Positions 1 through 10,389 of a stretch of DNA of 64,000 nt are shown in pieces (the stretch's first letter is position 1; each line of letters opens with the position of its first letter). The notes under the pieces were generated by a model. That model had not been told where the DNA came from, did no database searches, and was given only the letters and a program-made list of their open reading frames with translations. The stretch covers positions 14,168,347 to 14,232,346 of the forward strand of contig CATQJL010000316.1 in assembly GCA_958299035.1 (NCBI GenBank), given 5' to 3'. The position numbers and the translations under genes are program-made. The DNA comes from Cylicocyclus nassatus. Its lineage: Eukaryota; Nematoda; Chromadorea; Rhabditida; Strongylidae.

Positions 1-1067
1 TCGCGTTTTTAGTTTGTGCCTAATTCGTTATCTCCCGAAAACTACCGATTTAGAAAGCTAGAAGTTCATAATTATACGTTTTACTTCCGGTAATTCATAC
101 TACAAATTTACCTAACAGGGAAAAGAATATAAATGCTTGAATTCATGCCAAATGTCGTTCTTGATTTCTGCCCATGAAAAAAAACCAAGGAACTTTGCGT
201 GTGCAAAAGGTCTCCTTAGGAAATCTTCTGTAAAGATACAATTTCTTCCTGTTTTCGGAAATTTGGAGTCTTCCAAAGATTTGCTTTAAATGTAAGTCTT
301 CATTGATGCGAGTGATTCAAACTCATGTAAAGTTGGCCTTACAAAAATTTTCCTTTTTTCGTGTTTACCCTGCCACAATGCTGCGTGAAAGCAGATAATG
401 TGGCTTCCTGATTTTTTGCAAAACACCTCAAATGAATTTTTATCTTTATTCAATGCTTATGCATCTAGCCAACACAATTTTCGAACTATTTCCGCTAAAT
501 GAGTGATGAGGATACACGCTAAGAACTAAGCTTACCCTCTAAGCAAATCTTCATTCACTTAGCAGGAAAGCATAATAGCTAATTACCTGGCTTTGGGTAG
601 AGAATTTTAGAGTTGTCTAAAACTCGCGTATTCTTCTTTGTGCTAAACTCGTAGTTCACTCAAATTCCTGTAGGACTGAAGACACGTCTTTCACTTTTCC
701 TGCAATGCTTACGATGGACTCAACGTTTAGCACATGCTGTTAAAAGTTAATGACTAATCAAAAAATAAGTGCTTTACCTACTATAAAAAGTACGAAAAGT
801 CTCAATGTCTATATAGAATTCGGTCGGACTGCTAAATTTTCAAGGCCTAGCAAACTTGAACGACAACAAGTTTTGTTTGGAGAGCTGCTGTCACCTTCCA
901 AATGTTTCAATGCAATTCAACCGCTTTAATGATATAGCATGAGGGTATAGAATAAATTCTAAGTAATGTAAGAGAAAAGGATTTGTTGAAGGAAGCTTAG
1001 ATGCCGTAAACATTGTAACACAGTAAAAAATATTACCAAGTTCTATTCAAGTATTTCAACATTACAG
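1..1067. other. non-coding DNA ending in a splice acceptor
   Basis: A+T-rich sequence with no convincing coding region on either strand. It ends in a pyrimidine-poor but recognisable acceptor (ATTACAG, 1061-1067) that is nearly the same as the acceptor before the related exons at 8069 and 20079. It is best read as intron of a membrane-protein gene whose first exons lie to the left of the window. Confidence 0.55.
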
Positions 1068-1739
1068 GGGAAAAAGAAGATACTACTACGTCAGCACCAA
1101 CCACCACACAAAGAACTAGAAAAACCGTCGCAACAACAATAGCCGATACAACCCTATCGACGGAAAGCGCCGAAACGGTTGTCAGCACTGAGAAACCACC
1201 AGTAACTGGATCAACGCAGGGCGCCGAAACAGATGTCAGCACTGAGAAACCACCAGTAACTGGATCAACGCAGGGCGCCGAAACAGATGTCAGCACTGAG
1301 AAACCACCAGTAACTGGATCAACGCAGGGCGCCGAAACAGATGTCAGCACTGAGAAACCACCAGTAACTGGATCAACGCAGGGCGCCGAAACAGATGTCA
1401 GCACTGAGAAACCACCAGTAACTGGATCAACGCAGGGCGCCGAAACAGATGTCAGCACTGAGAAACCACCAATAACTGGATCAACGCAGGGCGCCGAAAC
1501 AGATGTCAGCACTGAGAAACCACCAGTAACTGGATCAACGCAGGGCGCCGAAACAGATGTCAGCACTGAGAAACCACCAGTAACTGGATCAACGCAGGGC
1601 GCCGAAACAGATGTCAGCACTGAGAAACCACCAGTAACTGGATCAACGCAGGGCGTCGAAACAGATGTCAGCACTGAGAAACCACCAGTAAGTGGATCAA
1701 CGCAGGGCGCCGAAACAGATGTCAGCACTGAGAAACCAC
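1068..1739 (+). CDS. terminal Thr/Pro/Glu-rich ectodomain exon of a small membrane-protein family, interrupted
   Basis: The exon opens after the acceptor at 1066-1067 with two bases of a split codon, then reads EKEDTTTSAPTTTQ. This is the same start as the exons at 8069 and 20079 (EKEDTTTSAPMTTQ). It continues into 18-residue repeats, ETDVSTEKPPVTGSTQGA, ten full copies plus a partial one. The composition (Thr, Ser, Pro, Glu) suggests an O-glycosylated extracellular stalk, which is inference. The preceding TM exon would be outside the window. The eleventh repeat stops mid-unit at about 1739, where Penelope-element sequence begins; the open frame runs on to a TGA at 1814-1816. The natural C-terminus is therefore lost, and the gene may be a pseudogene or encode an altered tail. 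The long open frame on the opposite strand here is a by-product of the repeat. Confidence 0.6.
1172..1739 (+). repeat. 54-bp coding tandem repeat, about 10.5 copies
   Basis: The word GAAAC recurs exactly every 54 bases at 1172, 1226, 1280 and so on to 1712. Units are almost identical (single substitutions in the first unit and near 1470, 1650 and 1691). The period is a multiple of three, so copy-number change keeps the frame. The homologous exons at 8069 and 20079 have no repeats, so the array expanded in this paralogue. Confidence 0.95.
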
Positions 1740-2114
1740 TGCAGAAAAAACGATCTCCTTCCCGCTTTCATTTCAAGAAAGAAATTAGGAGTTACCTGCG
1801 GTCTTTCCGAGAATGACCCGAAGATAAGAACTTTGTATAACAACGTGTTGAAGATCGTTATCAAGGAAAGACAACGAATTGTTTATAGTACATTGTTGAA
1901 ATGTAAAGCTAAGGAATCATATTGTAAACGTTATTTGCCTGTTAATGTTTGGAAGGAGATCGAGAGCGGATCGAAGTTAATCTGCGATTCAATTCGGTCT
2001 AAGGCCAAAACCAGACTCTGCTTAAGTACGACAGACTTTCGAGCACACTACGTGGGAAGCATTCCGATGTCCAGAAATGTTCGACCGATGACCACCGATT
2101 TCGAGAGAGTCTAA
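1740..2114 (+). pseudogene. N-terminal part of the PLE polyprotein, frameshifted
   Basis: The frame reads through residues resembling the N-terminal region of Penelope proteins (for example RTLYNNVLK, KERQRIVYST, KCKAKESYCKR, NVWKEIE, KAKTRLCLS) and then ends at TAA 2112-2114. The main frame is open upstream of position 2141 and appears to take over at about 2050-2065, so a one-base insertion or deletion there separates the two parts. The region upstream of RT in these proteins has no known catalytic role. The match is recalled from general knowledge of PLE proteins. Confidence 0.65.
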
Positions 2115-2140
2115 TTCCAAATGAAGACAAGAGCGCAAGA

Positions 2141-4300
2141 GTGACCGTTATTGGTAACGTTCAGTTATCACCAAATGCAAAAGAGTTTTTAAGCCTCGGA
2201 CCATCATTTTCACCGTCTCAAAACATTAACGCTTCTATCTGCCGTAAGGTTATGGGAAATTTACATAGATTGCGTGACATGTTGAGGATTAGAGCTAAGC
2301 AGGAGACTGACCCACAACCTTCACCATCGGTTGCACAACAATTGTCATTGCCTTTTCCTCGCTCCTTCTATAAACAACCAGATCCGATGCCTTCCGTCGA
2401 CGCTAAATTTCGCGTACTTTCAAGTGAAATTTTCAGTGTTTTGAGTAGATTCAAGCACGTGCGCTATAATAACTTGACGCGAGAACAGTACCAAGGCTTC
2501 AAAGAAATTCGCAATTCTCTAAAAGATCACTCCATTCGCGTTTTCGTTAGTGACAAGGGAGGTGATTTTGTGGTAATGCCGCAAACGTTAGATAGACAAC
2601 TTGCAGAGCTACATCTCTCTGATGTCACTGTATACCAGCGCTCCAGTAAGAAAGAATACCAGACACAATGCAAAAGACTTAACGAAATGTGGGTTAGCGT
2701 AGCAAGATCTGTAGGATTGGACGAGAAACTTGTAACCAGGCTGAAGCTGGATAACCCAGTATGCCCAGTGTTCTATCATCTCGTAAAGACCCACAAAATA
2801 ACGGCAAGCGAGCTCGACTCCATGTCTGCGACAATATTCAAGATACGGCCGATCATAAGTTGTGTTGGAGGCCCTACAGATAGAATATCATGGTTTTTGA
2901 ATAGGATCGTAAGCCAACTGCTCACAAAGGTTCCTGCACATTTATCCAACACTCAACAGTTTGTAAAACAGTTGCGGGACGTAAATATCAGTGAAAATAG
3001 TGTTATCGAGTCCTTCGACGTCACCTCACTATACACTAATATTCAGGATGATGCCGCACTACAAGCACTGTCTGAAATGCTGGATTCTCATTATAATGAC
3101 ATGGTAACCTTCGGATTGAGCAGAGCGTCCATACTGGTTCTCATCAAAGAATGCTTAAAGTGTAACATCTTCAAGTGGTCTGGGAATTACTATTCCCAGA
3201 TTCGTGGACTGGCGATGGGTCAACGCTTAGCCCCAGTCCTAGCCATTTGCTTTATGAGCAAAATTGAGGAACCCGTATTGGCACGCTTTCCGTTGATATA
3301 CTGTCGTTATGTCGATGATTGCTGTATTATAACATCGACACAGTCCGAAATGGACGAATGCTTCAGAATTTTGAACCAGCAATCACAGTATATCAAGTTT
3401 ACGCGCGAGACTCCGAAGGATGGATGGCTTTCTTTCCTGAATACACAAGTACGCCTATCTGATAACACCATCCGTATAAAGTGGTACCGGAAAGAAAGTT
3501 CCAAGAACATTATACTGTATGCCAATTCAGCACACCCGACAGCAGTAAAACGGGCTGTTGTTCGCAACATGTTCCGAACTGCCATGAATGTTTGTACAGG
3601 GCAACAAGAACGTCTTGAATCTAAGTTACTGGCTTCACAAATTGCGCGCAATAATGGCTACATGCTGCAAGCTTCCACCAATTGTAACACCTTGAAGTTT
3701 GCGAGCAATAATGGTCACTCACGCAATAAGGACAGTAAGATACCCCTGTGCATACCGTTCATTTCTGACGCAGTCAGCTCTGCAATCAAACGACGTGTGG
3801 TACGAGCACAGTTACAAGATGAAGTCATAGTGGTAAACGTCCCGAATGACAACATCAAAAAACAGTTAGTAAGGAATAGATTGTATGATGTCGAATGTCT
3901 TTCGGAAGACTGTATAGTTTGCCCGTACGGTAAGATAGGCGATTGCGCGAAAATAGGGGTTGTGTACCAATTGGAGTGTCTGAGCTGTGGGGCCTTATAT
4001 ATTGGAGAAACGGGTAGAATGTTGCGGGTAAGAATTAAGGAGCACTTATCGAATAAAAGGCGAGCTAATGCATTATCACCGTTGGGAAAACATAAAATAG
4101 AAGCACACGATGGCGGTGAATTTGATGTGAAATGCACAATCCTATCATACGAGGCAGAAATTGTAGGACGAAAAAGTATGGAAGCAGCATGGATTTCCGT
4201 CAGAAATCCAAGCATGAATGACAGAAATGAATGCTTATCAATAACGACCGAACTCTTGCCATATCTGTCGATATGTGAGTTACAGCTTGCACATATATAA
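2141..4300 (+). CDS. PLE reverse transcriptase plus GIY-YIG endonuclease
   Basis: This 719-codon open frame carries the RT signature in order: FYHLVKTHK (about residue 212), RPIISCVGG (about 236), FDVTSLYTNI (about 290; first catalytic Asp), MGQRLAPVLA (about 360) and YCRYVDD (about 390; catalytic Asp pair). A Cys-rich linker (CLSEDCIVCPYGKIGDC, about 585-600) and a GIY-YIG nuclease module (VVYQLECLSCGALYIGETGR, about 607-627, then an Arg- and His-containing helix) close the protein. The RT copies element RNA onto a nick made by the nuclease. The first residue is arbitrary, since the frame is a continuation of the frameshifted N-terminal part. No stop interrupts the catalytic domains, so decay is slight and insertion is probably recent. 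Confidence 0.88.
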   Translation: MTVIGNVQLSPNAKEFLSLGPSFSPSQNINASICRKVMGNLHRLRDMLRIRAKQETDPQPSPSVAQQLSLPFPRSFYKQPDPMPSVDAKFRVLSSEIFSVLSRFKHVRYNNLTREQYQGFKEIRNSLKDHSIRVFVSDKGGDFVVMPQTLDRQLAELHLSDVTVYQRSSKKEYQTQCKRLNEMWVSVARSVGLDEKLVTRLKLDNPVCPVFYHLVKTHKITASELDSMSATIFKIRPIISCVGGPTDRISWFLNRIVSQLLTKVPAHLSNTQQFVKQLRDVNISENSVIESFDVTSLYTNIQDDAALQALSEMLDSHYNDMVTFGLSRASILVLIKECLKCNIFKWSGNYYSQIRGLAMGQRLAPVLAICFMSKIEEPVLARFPLIYCRYVDDCCIITSTQSEMDECFRILNQQSQYIKFTRETPKDGWLSFLNTQVRLSDNTIRIKWYRKESSKNIILYANSAHPTAVKRAVVRNMFRTAMNVCTGQQERLESKLLASQIARNNGYMLQASTNCNTLKFASNNGHSRNKDSKIPLCIPFISDAVSSAIKRRVVRAQLQDEVIVVNVPNDNIKKQLVRNRLYDVECLSEDCIVCPYGKIGDCAKIGVVYQLECLSCGALYIGETGRMLRVRIKEHLSNKRRANALSPLGKHKIEAHDGGEFDVKCTILSYEAEIVGRKSMEAAWISVRNPSMNDRNECLSITTELLPYLSICELQLAHI

Positions 4301-4506
4301 AGAATGATCCACTGAGCAGCTCTCAGTGTCGTCCGTGTCATTTGTGCGGCAACTGACTTCTCACTAACACCGCGGTGGATCAAAGGTCAGTTTCTTCATC
4401 GGCGTGTGCCTCAGTACGTTGCGCGCGGGACGAAGTCTAGACTCACTGACGTTTGGCAATGGCGTTTGGCGGTCTTGTTTCAAAGATTCAACTGCAATCT
4501 ACTTCA

Positions 4507-4545
4507 GACCTCCGAAGACGACGACTGTGTCGAAACGTAAGGTCG
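4507..4545 (+). ncRNA. hammerhead-ribozyme-like relic in the PLE 3' region
   Basis: GACCT (from 4507) can pair with AGGTC (ending about 4543), enclosing CCGAAGA, a short hairpin CGAC...GTCG and then GAAAC. That order resembles the hammerhead core (CUGANGA, stem II, GAAA) known from PLE terminal repeats. The core has C in place of the conserved U (CCGAAGA), so it is probably inactive. The fold was judged by eye. Confidence 0.45.
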
Positions 4546-4626
4546 AATAAAAGATACCACCGTACTAACCTGGGTTCGGCATACTGACTCATAAAAGCTA
4601 CCAATTTTATTTTATTTTATTTTATT

Positions 4627-5119
4627 CAATACGCTCATGGGCGTCCCATTACAAATAAACAAAAAACACACATATACAATTATTATAAACTAATTACAAG
4701 ATCATCATGTAATCCAGGTCTAACCTTTTGGGCTAAATTGTTAGATGTAATAGCTCTGCTTGCTGTGACTGCTAAATGATTATAAATTCAGTGTTAACGA
4801 ATGTGGTCATGGAGATGTACCCATGCCCCCTTTGTATGCCAGCAGAACGATCTAAGGATATTCGATAAAGTGAACTACATTTCGATGGTAGATGTACTGT
4901 CACCAAGCCAGAAAAGAGTCTGATGACTCTAAGTGAATAGAAGGGTTCTAGTAAATGAATAACTTGTAAGTGACTGGGGAGATGACCCAAGTTATTGCAT
5001 GTGTGGAGATGGTGCTCACTCATACACGTTTGCCAACAAAAATGCTCTCAGTAATAAAATGAGCAAAGCAAGGCTAGGTTGATGGAGTAATAATTTCAAT
5101 TTGCTCACTTGGGCATCCT
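4627..5119. other. unassigned sequence left of the tandem duplication
   Basis: A+T-rich single-copy DNA with no recognisable coding or repeat signature. Short open frames on the minus strand lack any family resemblance. Confidence 0.5.
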
Positions 5120-5316
5120 AAACCTCGAGCATCAAAGATGAGCAGTTAGGTGCCATGCGATGTAACTCTTTCTCATCTAGGCTATTACGAAAACAATGTC
5201 CGTTTTTTAGGCCTATGTTTTAAACAAATTTTTCCTTCAGAAAATCCTTTTAGTTAGAGATTATGCACATCATTAAAAAGCCTTCTTCATGTACTTTCCA
5301 ACAGTGTTGAAATTAA

Positions 5317-5670
5317 AGGCACCGTCCACCCAGATTCTTTACTTCCAGCTTTTCGTCGTTTTAGGGTTTTCTCATGTCCCTGATTCCGAATATGAAGTCT
5401 AGCATCCGCGAAAACCTCGACATTCCCCATTCCGGAAAACCCACAGGCCGGCTTTTCGGAACGGTGTTTGGATGGGCGCGCACAAATGGCTAGGCATGGA
5501 TAGGGAGGGGCGGGCATGGATGGGGGTTATCGTGCATCTTCGTTATTCAGAAGCAATTTTCTCGCTTCCGAAGCGACATCTTGACCCCGACTTAGGCCTT
5601 GGCTTGACAGGGGCCCTATTATCATAAGCTGCCAAAAGCTTCAAACCCCAATTTAGAGTGGACGGTAACT
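5317..5670. mobile_element. piggyBac-type MITE (copy 1)
   Basis: Inverted ends AGGCACCGTCCACC and AGTTACCGTCCACT are flanked on both sides by TTAA (5313-5316 and 5671-5674), the target duplication used by piggyBac-family elements. No transposase is encoded. The ends match those of the element at 34678-35121. Confidence 0.7.
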
Positions 5671-5674
5671 TTAA

Positions 5675-8068
5675 CCTTCTATCTCATCTGCAAGAATTTC
5701 ATCAGCATTTCGCACAACTGCACTTAAATCGAAATTTCTTGCTTTACTTCCTTCCTTCCACAATTCATGCGCAAATGAACGAACTCTTTCGAAGATATAC
5801 CTAAGGGGATGAATATCGTTTACATATTGTATGTTATAAATTCTATATATCTGGACTGAGAAATAGACGCCTCAAAATAGGTACTCGCTGCATGGCATCT
5901 ATGGGTTGAAAAGTTTTCTGATTGAGACAATCGCCAAACCTTCACTCATTTCTGTATGCTTGAGGTCAGGACATCTTGCCTACAATTTCTGCAGAAAAGC
6001 TTAGCTGCAGTGCATGAAGAATCCCAAATTTTCATAGTTTGTTACCTTCTGGCCTACCACAAGTAGCCTCTATAAAAGTGAACAATTTTGTACTTCTTTT
6101 TTCGTTTCGCAGGTCCCCTTCGTTGAAGTTTTCCCCATGTAAACGCTGGCTTGCATCTACAAGATAAGCTGATTAGCAGCCATAGAAACAAAATTTGAAG
6201 GGAGTTGTAATCTCTCAAAGACGAGGTTTTCAAGAGAAAAATTCTCCGTTTTTTGGCGCATGGTTTTTTTCCGTTTGTCATTTCAGTAGATGCAGGTGCG
6301 CGTTAGATTACGAGAGGCTTAATGCTTCTGATATCTTGATTGCATTCAAAAATGCAAAGAGAGGACAAAGTTATAGCCTTTCAGGGTGAAACTTTGTAAA
6401 GCGGACATACTTTTTTGCAACAACCTAACATATAGTGTATTCCCTTCCCGGTTTGTTACGGCTATGGGTAAAAAAATCATAATTACTGTTTTTGAACGCG
6501 CCAGTTGTCTTCAAAAAGATTAAAAGCTGCTGTTTCAAAGCAGGAGACGCTCAGTCGCAAAATCAATGTTCAGTCGTAAACGACTTCTAAAAGCTTCAAA
6601 TTCCTTAATTTGTTTGTGACTGAAGTGAATAGAGTTCACAAAATTGATTACGGAAGGTCAGTCTAAATCACATTAAAAACAATTTGGAGACGCCTAAATG
6701 ATTAATCGTATTGCACCTTGTTTACTCTACTCAATTGATCAAGGCTCTTCCAAAAGTCGAAAATTTTTGAGAAATAACTAGATTCAGACTAGATAGAAAC
6801 TATGGATTCGATTTGACAGTCACTTTCTCTAATCATCGAAAGACATAGAACGAAAACACCACTGCTAGAAAAAAAAGGGATTCTGCAGACTTTGTTCAGG
6901 CGTTTGGTCATCATGACTATAAGTGACTTGAGGATGGGTCTGGAGAACGGCACAAACCCAAAAAAAACAGTTTTCGTTTTCCAGCTAGCTTCATCCAAGG
7001 TACCCCCCCCCCACCAGCATTCTCGTTTGCCTTGGCAAGACATGAAGGCTCTACCATGTATAATCCTGAACTTATTCATAACTATCGTGTCAAAAAACCC
7101 CATGGGCCATCTCTTAGCAAATTATGAGGGTCCCTAATAGTGGACTACTCAAGCGAAGTGTCGTCAAGCATGATTGACTATATTTTAAAGTGAATTAGCT
7201 AACTCTTTTTGTGCTCAGTGCAAGCACTATTTCCTATCAACCTATAAAATAAATGCTTCTTCAATAACCAATCTATGAAATTAGAGGAAGCAAAAATCTC
7301 GTTTGTTTTTTTATCCTTCGCTTCAAATGGCTGCCTTTTTCATCAGATTTCACTCAGAGCAAAGAAAATGATTTAAGCCCAAATTACTTGCATGAAAACA
7401 ACAAGGCGCTATCAAACTATGTATATTATGTTCGCTAAAACTATTCTTGGAGGTAAGTTAATAGGTTGTAACACCACCACAAAAAAGCTGTGGCCGCCAC
7501 ACTCCACTAACTTCCCTTCAAAGCAATCGAAACTCTGTATTTTCATATGATTGCTACTGCTAAAACTTCTTCTCCACTTAGCAGGAATTTCATTGAAATT
7601 GTTCCTTTTAAGGGAAGATATAGTAGTTTTCTTTAGCTATGCAAATGGAAGATACTGGGAAAATATTGGATTACGGTAAAATGCTGTGTTTGCGCTGCTG
7701 CGTGAATCGCGAGCGAAAACGGCAAAAACAAGTATATCTTATAGCCTGATCCTTGTAGTTTTCATAAAATTGATTCGAGCCTGATTGGTCTTCTCTAGTC
7801 TGAGAAACTGGAAACGAAAAATGAAACGAAGTTTTAAAAAAATGGGACTAAGTTTTGGCTTGCTCATACTTCAGAGTTTCGAGGTTAGTTGAAGTAGGAT
7901 TCCTAATGCGACCAATGAAGTGCCACACCCCACCCTTGACCCTGCTTATAAGTGAGCCACTCTTACGCCATAAAAGAATTTTGTTAAGTAATTCCAACTA
8001 CCATATATGGAAACACTATAAAGGAATGTCAGTATCAAATTGGATTTGAGCTATTCTCAATATTACAG
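5675..8068. other. non-coding, presumed intron (copy 1; repeated at 17685-20078)
   Basis: No coding sequence recognised. Two similar A+T-rich stretches (about 6690-6860 and 8270-8450) share words such as CGAAAACACCACTGCTAG and flank the exon at 8069, suggesting an old local duplication. It ends in the acceptor TATTACAG. Confidence 0.45.
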
Positions 8069-8193
8069 GAGAAAAGGAAGATACTACTACGTCCGCACCA
8101 ATGACCACTCAAAAGACTACAAAAACAACTGCAACAACAAAAAGCGATAAAACGACGACGGAAACTGCTGAGACGGTTGTCACTGAACAATAA
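8069..8193 (+). CDS. terminal Thr-rich ectodomain exon (copy 1), early stop
   Basis: Begins after TATTACAG with two bases of a split codon, then EKEDTTTSAPMTTQ and a Thr/Lys-rich stretch, ending ...ETVVTEQ at TAA 8191-8193. It is homologous to the exon at 1068 and almost identical to 20079. In copy 2 the stop codon is TCA and the frame continues ten more codons. Splicing to the upstream TM exon of this family would give phase-matched joining, but no TM exon is seen between 1740 and here. It may serve the gene that starts left of the window, as an alternative last exon, or be an orphan. Confidence 0.5.
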
Positions 8194-8454
8194 TCGTATT
8201 TTACGACTTCAGAAGATTGAGTTCCGAAAAAATCATTCTGAATTATGTATACTTAAAAGACATTTGGAGAGGCCTATATGATTCATCGTATTGCACTCTA
8301 TTTGCTCTACCAACTGACAAAAGCTCTTCCAAAAGTTCGAAAATTCTTTAGAAATAGCTAGAATTAGGCTAGATAAAAACTATGGGTTTGATTTGACTGT
8401 TCTTTTTTCTGAAAGACTTCAAAACGAAAACACCACTGCTAGGAAGTAGGGAAT

Positions 8455-9230
8455 AATATTGAATTGCGAATAAATTGGAAAAAAACTCAGCTTATTGAGA
8501 ACGTTCTTTCGAAAGTGCAGGAATGGATCTGGAAGGCACTCCTATCATGGAGACGTTTCTTACGTGTATCTCGGACGTTCAGTGAACATGGAGAACAACT
8601 TGAGGAAAGAACTTTACAGGAGAAGAAGAGCAGCCTGGACCGCCGTCGGGCCTCTGAAGATTAACTGACGAACCCGAAACTTCGCGCCCTCTGTCTGACG
8701 CAACCGTTCTCCCGCTTTGTTAGCTGAACCTTGGACCGACACTGTAGCCACTTCGAAAGCTTTACGGATCACTCACAGGGCGCTCGAGCGCAGTCTTCTG
8801 AAGGTGACCCGACACAAGCAGCATCTAGCGGGATTTTACAGTCGGAAATGCAAAGAATGTCCCGTACTCGTGACCCAGCGGAATACATTGCGAATGCGAA
8901 ACACCGATGGGCCGGTCACATCATGAGAAGAACAGACGACAGATGGACGCTAGGAACATCTGAGTGGATTCCTCGCGAAGCCAAACGTCCCCGAGGAAGA
9001 CCATCAACGAGATAGGCGGACGTGTTCGTGGAACGGATGGGCCAGCTGATCAGACCAGCTGGATACAATTTTCGCCCCTGGAATTCGTGGATGCGTCACC
9101 GACGTTAACCTAGAAGATTGTGGATGTCTAAAGCGAGGGACAGGGATCGATGGAAACTTGTGTACTGAGGCATGCACGCCACGTGAAGGCGGGCTATCTA
9201 AGTATCTAAATAAGTAAGTAAATCTCTCGG
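8455..9230 (+). pseudogene. RTE-type LINE 3' fragment (copy 1)
   Basis: Translation in shifting frames gives the C-terminal region of RTE-type non-LTR elements: a YLGRSVNMENNL-like stretch, then TDHSQGARAQ / ALERSLLKVTRHKQHLAGFY, PAEYIANAKHRWAGHIMRR and REAKRPRGRPSTR. The last block is typical of RTE proteins after the RT domain. Several frameshifts and stops break it and no RT catalytic motif remains. The end is marked by a short AAGTAAGTAA tail near 9210-9225. The family assignment rests on recall. Confidence 0.75.
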
Positions 9231-9429
9231 TAACGAAGATCTTATGAGCACTTTAAGCTGCGGAAAAATCTTCGCAATTTCATCTATGTATTCATGACTA
9301 CTTAATATGCCTGCCAGTTCTCATAAGGGGCAGCCTAACACAATGCAAATAGTTCAGCCTTAGATCGCAGTACTCTTTACTTCAATTGTAACCTAAGAAT
9401 GCACAAAGTTAACAATATATAGGCTGTAT

Positions 9430-9556
9430 CAGCCGGCATCGGTCCCGCGCCAGTATGACTTGCGACGACGCACCGTCGCGTAGCACAGCTCGCACGCGTC
9501 GCGCCGCACCGTCGCAAGTTGCCGCAGGCGCGACGTCGCATAACCGATGCTGGCTG
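9430..9556. mobile_element. GC-rich inverted-repeat element (copy 1)
   Basis: CAGCCGGCATCGGT at 9430 pairs with ACCGATGCTGGCTG ending at 9556. The inside is unusually G+C-rich, with repeated GTCGC/GCGAC words that allow further pairing. A related GC-rich block lies near 51640-51685. It is probably a small MITE of unknown superfamily; no clear target duplication was found. Confidence 0.5.
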
Positions 9557-9829
9557 GTTCAACCTTTGTCCCTGAAAGTGGATTATTGTTAACTGACCAA
9601 GGGACTCATACATAATTTTGACTCTAAGGCGACAAGGAAATTTACTACATTGCAAACGATTGCAAGACTTTTAAAAGTCTTGTGGGCTGCTAAATGATTG
9701 TTTACCTGTCAAACATTGTGCACCTCATGGATAACTGAATATGCGCATAGAGCATGAAACGGAGTTGGGGTGTTAGTACTTTATCCCGGAATTCAAAATG
9801 CCAAAAGCGTATCAGGAAAATACGAGCCA

Positions 9830-10350
9830 ACTCTTGCCTCTCTCAGTCCATGATACAGAGGTCATCAAAAGTACGTAATGATCGTTAATATCTTTCTTTC
9901 CAAAAAGATCTTTGCCAATTAGGAAACATTCTGTGCGTACAGCTAGCTTCAGCATAGATATATACTGTAGAGCGATCCATAAATCGTTCTTCATTGCTGT
10001 AGGGTTATGTAGCATCTAGCATACATCGCTATTGTAATGTGAAAGGTTTGAAGAAAATATTTTTGAAGAATTTAAGAAGTTGTGTAGCAGTATTTCACGC
10101 ACGCTGGTATCGCTCCACAAATTCTTCACGGATTTGGAATTTTATATCCTGTGGCTACATTTCTATGGAGCGTCGAAGAAACCGCTGTTACAGTATACCA
10201 TCGGAATGCGGATTCCATATTCATGCTAGCTTTTCTAGATACCTTAATCTGTTTATATATCGTTTAGCTTTTTTTTCTGGGGCCAAGCATGCCCCTCAAG
10301 TGGATCAAAACTCTCTTCGAAGTTCTTACTTGATCCTACACTATCAACGG
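9830..10350. mobile_element. diverged mariner-type MITE (copy 1)
   Basis: About 9860-10015 resembles the left arm of the elements at 35275 and 49170 (GATCGTTAATATCT, then an ATCTTTGCC-like word, a GCTAGCTTCA-like word, and TTCTTCATTGCTGTAGG). About 10310-10345 resembles their right arm in reverse. The copy is old and has lost sharp ends. Open frames here are not genes. Confidence 0.55.
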
Positions 10351-10389
10351 ATCGGTGGATGGCTTACAGTAAATTTGGAAGCGTGATTG

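Larger units (their letters stand above)
1740..4626 (+). mobile_element. Penelope-like retroelement (PLE) with GIY-YIG endonuclease, 5'-truncated
   Basis: The element encodes a PLE-type reverse transcriptase followed by a GIY-YIG endonuclease, the arrangement of canonical Penelope elements. It begins abruptly inside a host coding repeat with no upstream copy of its 3' region, so the 5' end looks truncated. Downstream of the ORF lie about 300 bases of 3' region with a hammerhead-ribozyme-like segment (4507-4545) and a (TTTTA)n tract at 4605-4626 taken as the end. Both boundaries are approximate. The N-terminal part is in a different frame from the main ORF, so this copy is probably inactive. 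Confidence 0.85.

Noticed and set aside
1033..1728. 231-codon open frame on the minus strand with a repeated LTSVSAPCVDPVTGGFSV motif
   Set aside because: It is the antisense of the 54-bp coding repeat. The plus-strand frame has the splice acceptor and matches the homologous exons at 8069 and 20079.
1172..1739. Regularly spaced repeats that might suggest a CRISPR array
   Set aside because: Units are contiguous with no spacers, encode protein in frame, and the context is eukaryotic.
3715..4383. 222-codon minus-strand open frame
   Set aside because: It is the shadow of the Penelope RT/endonuclease ORF.
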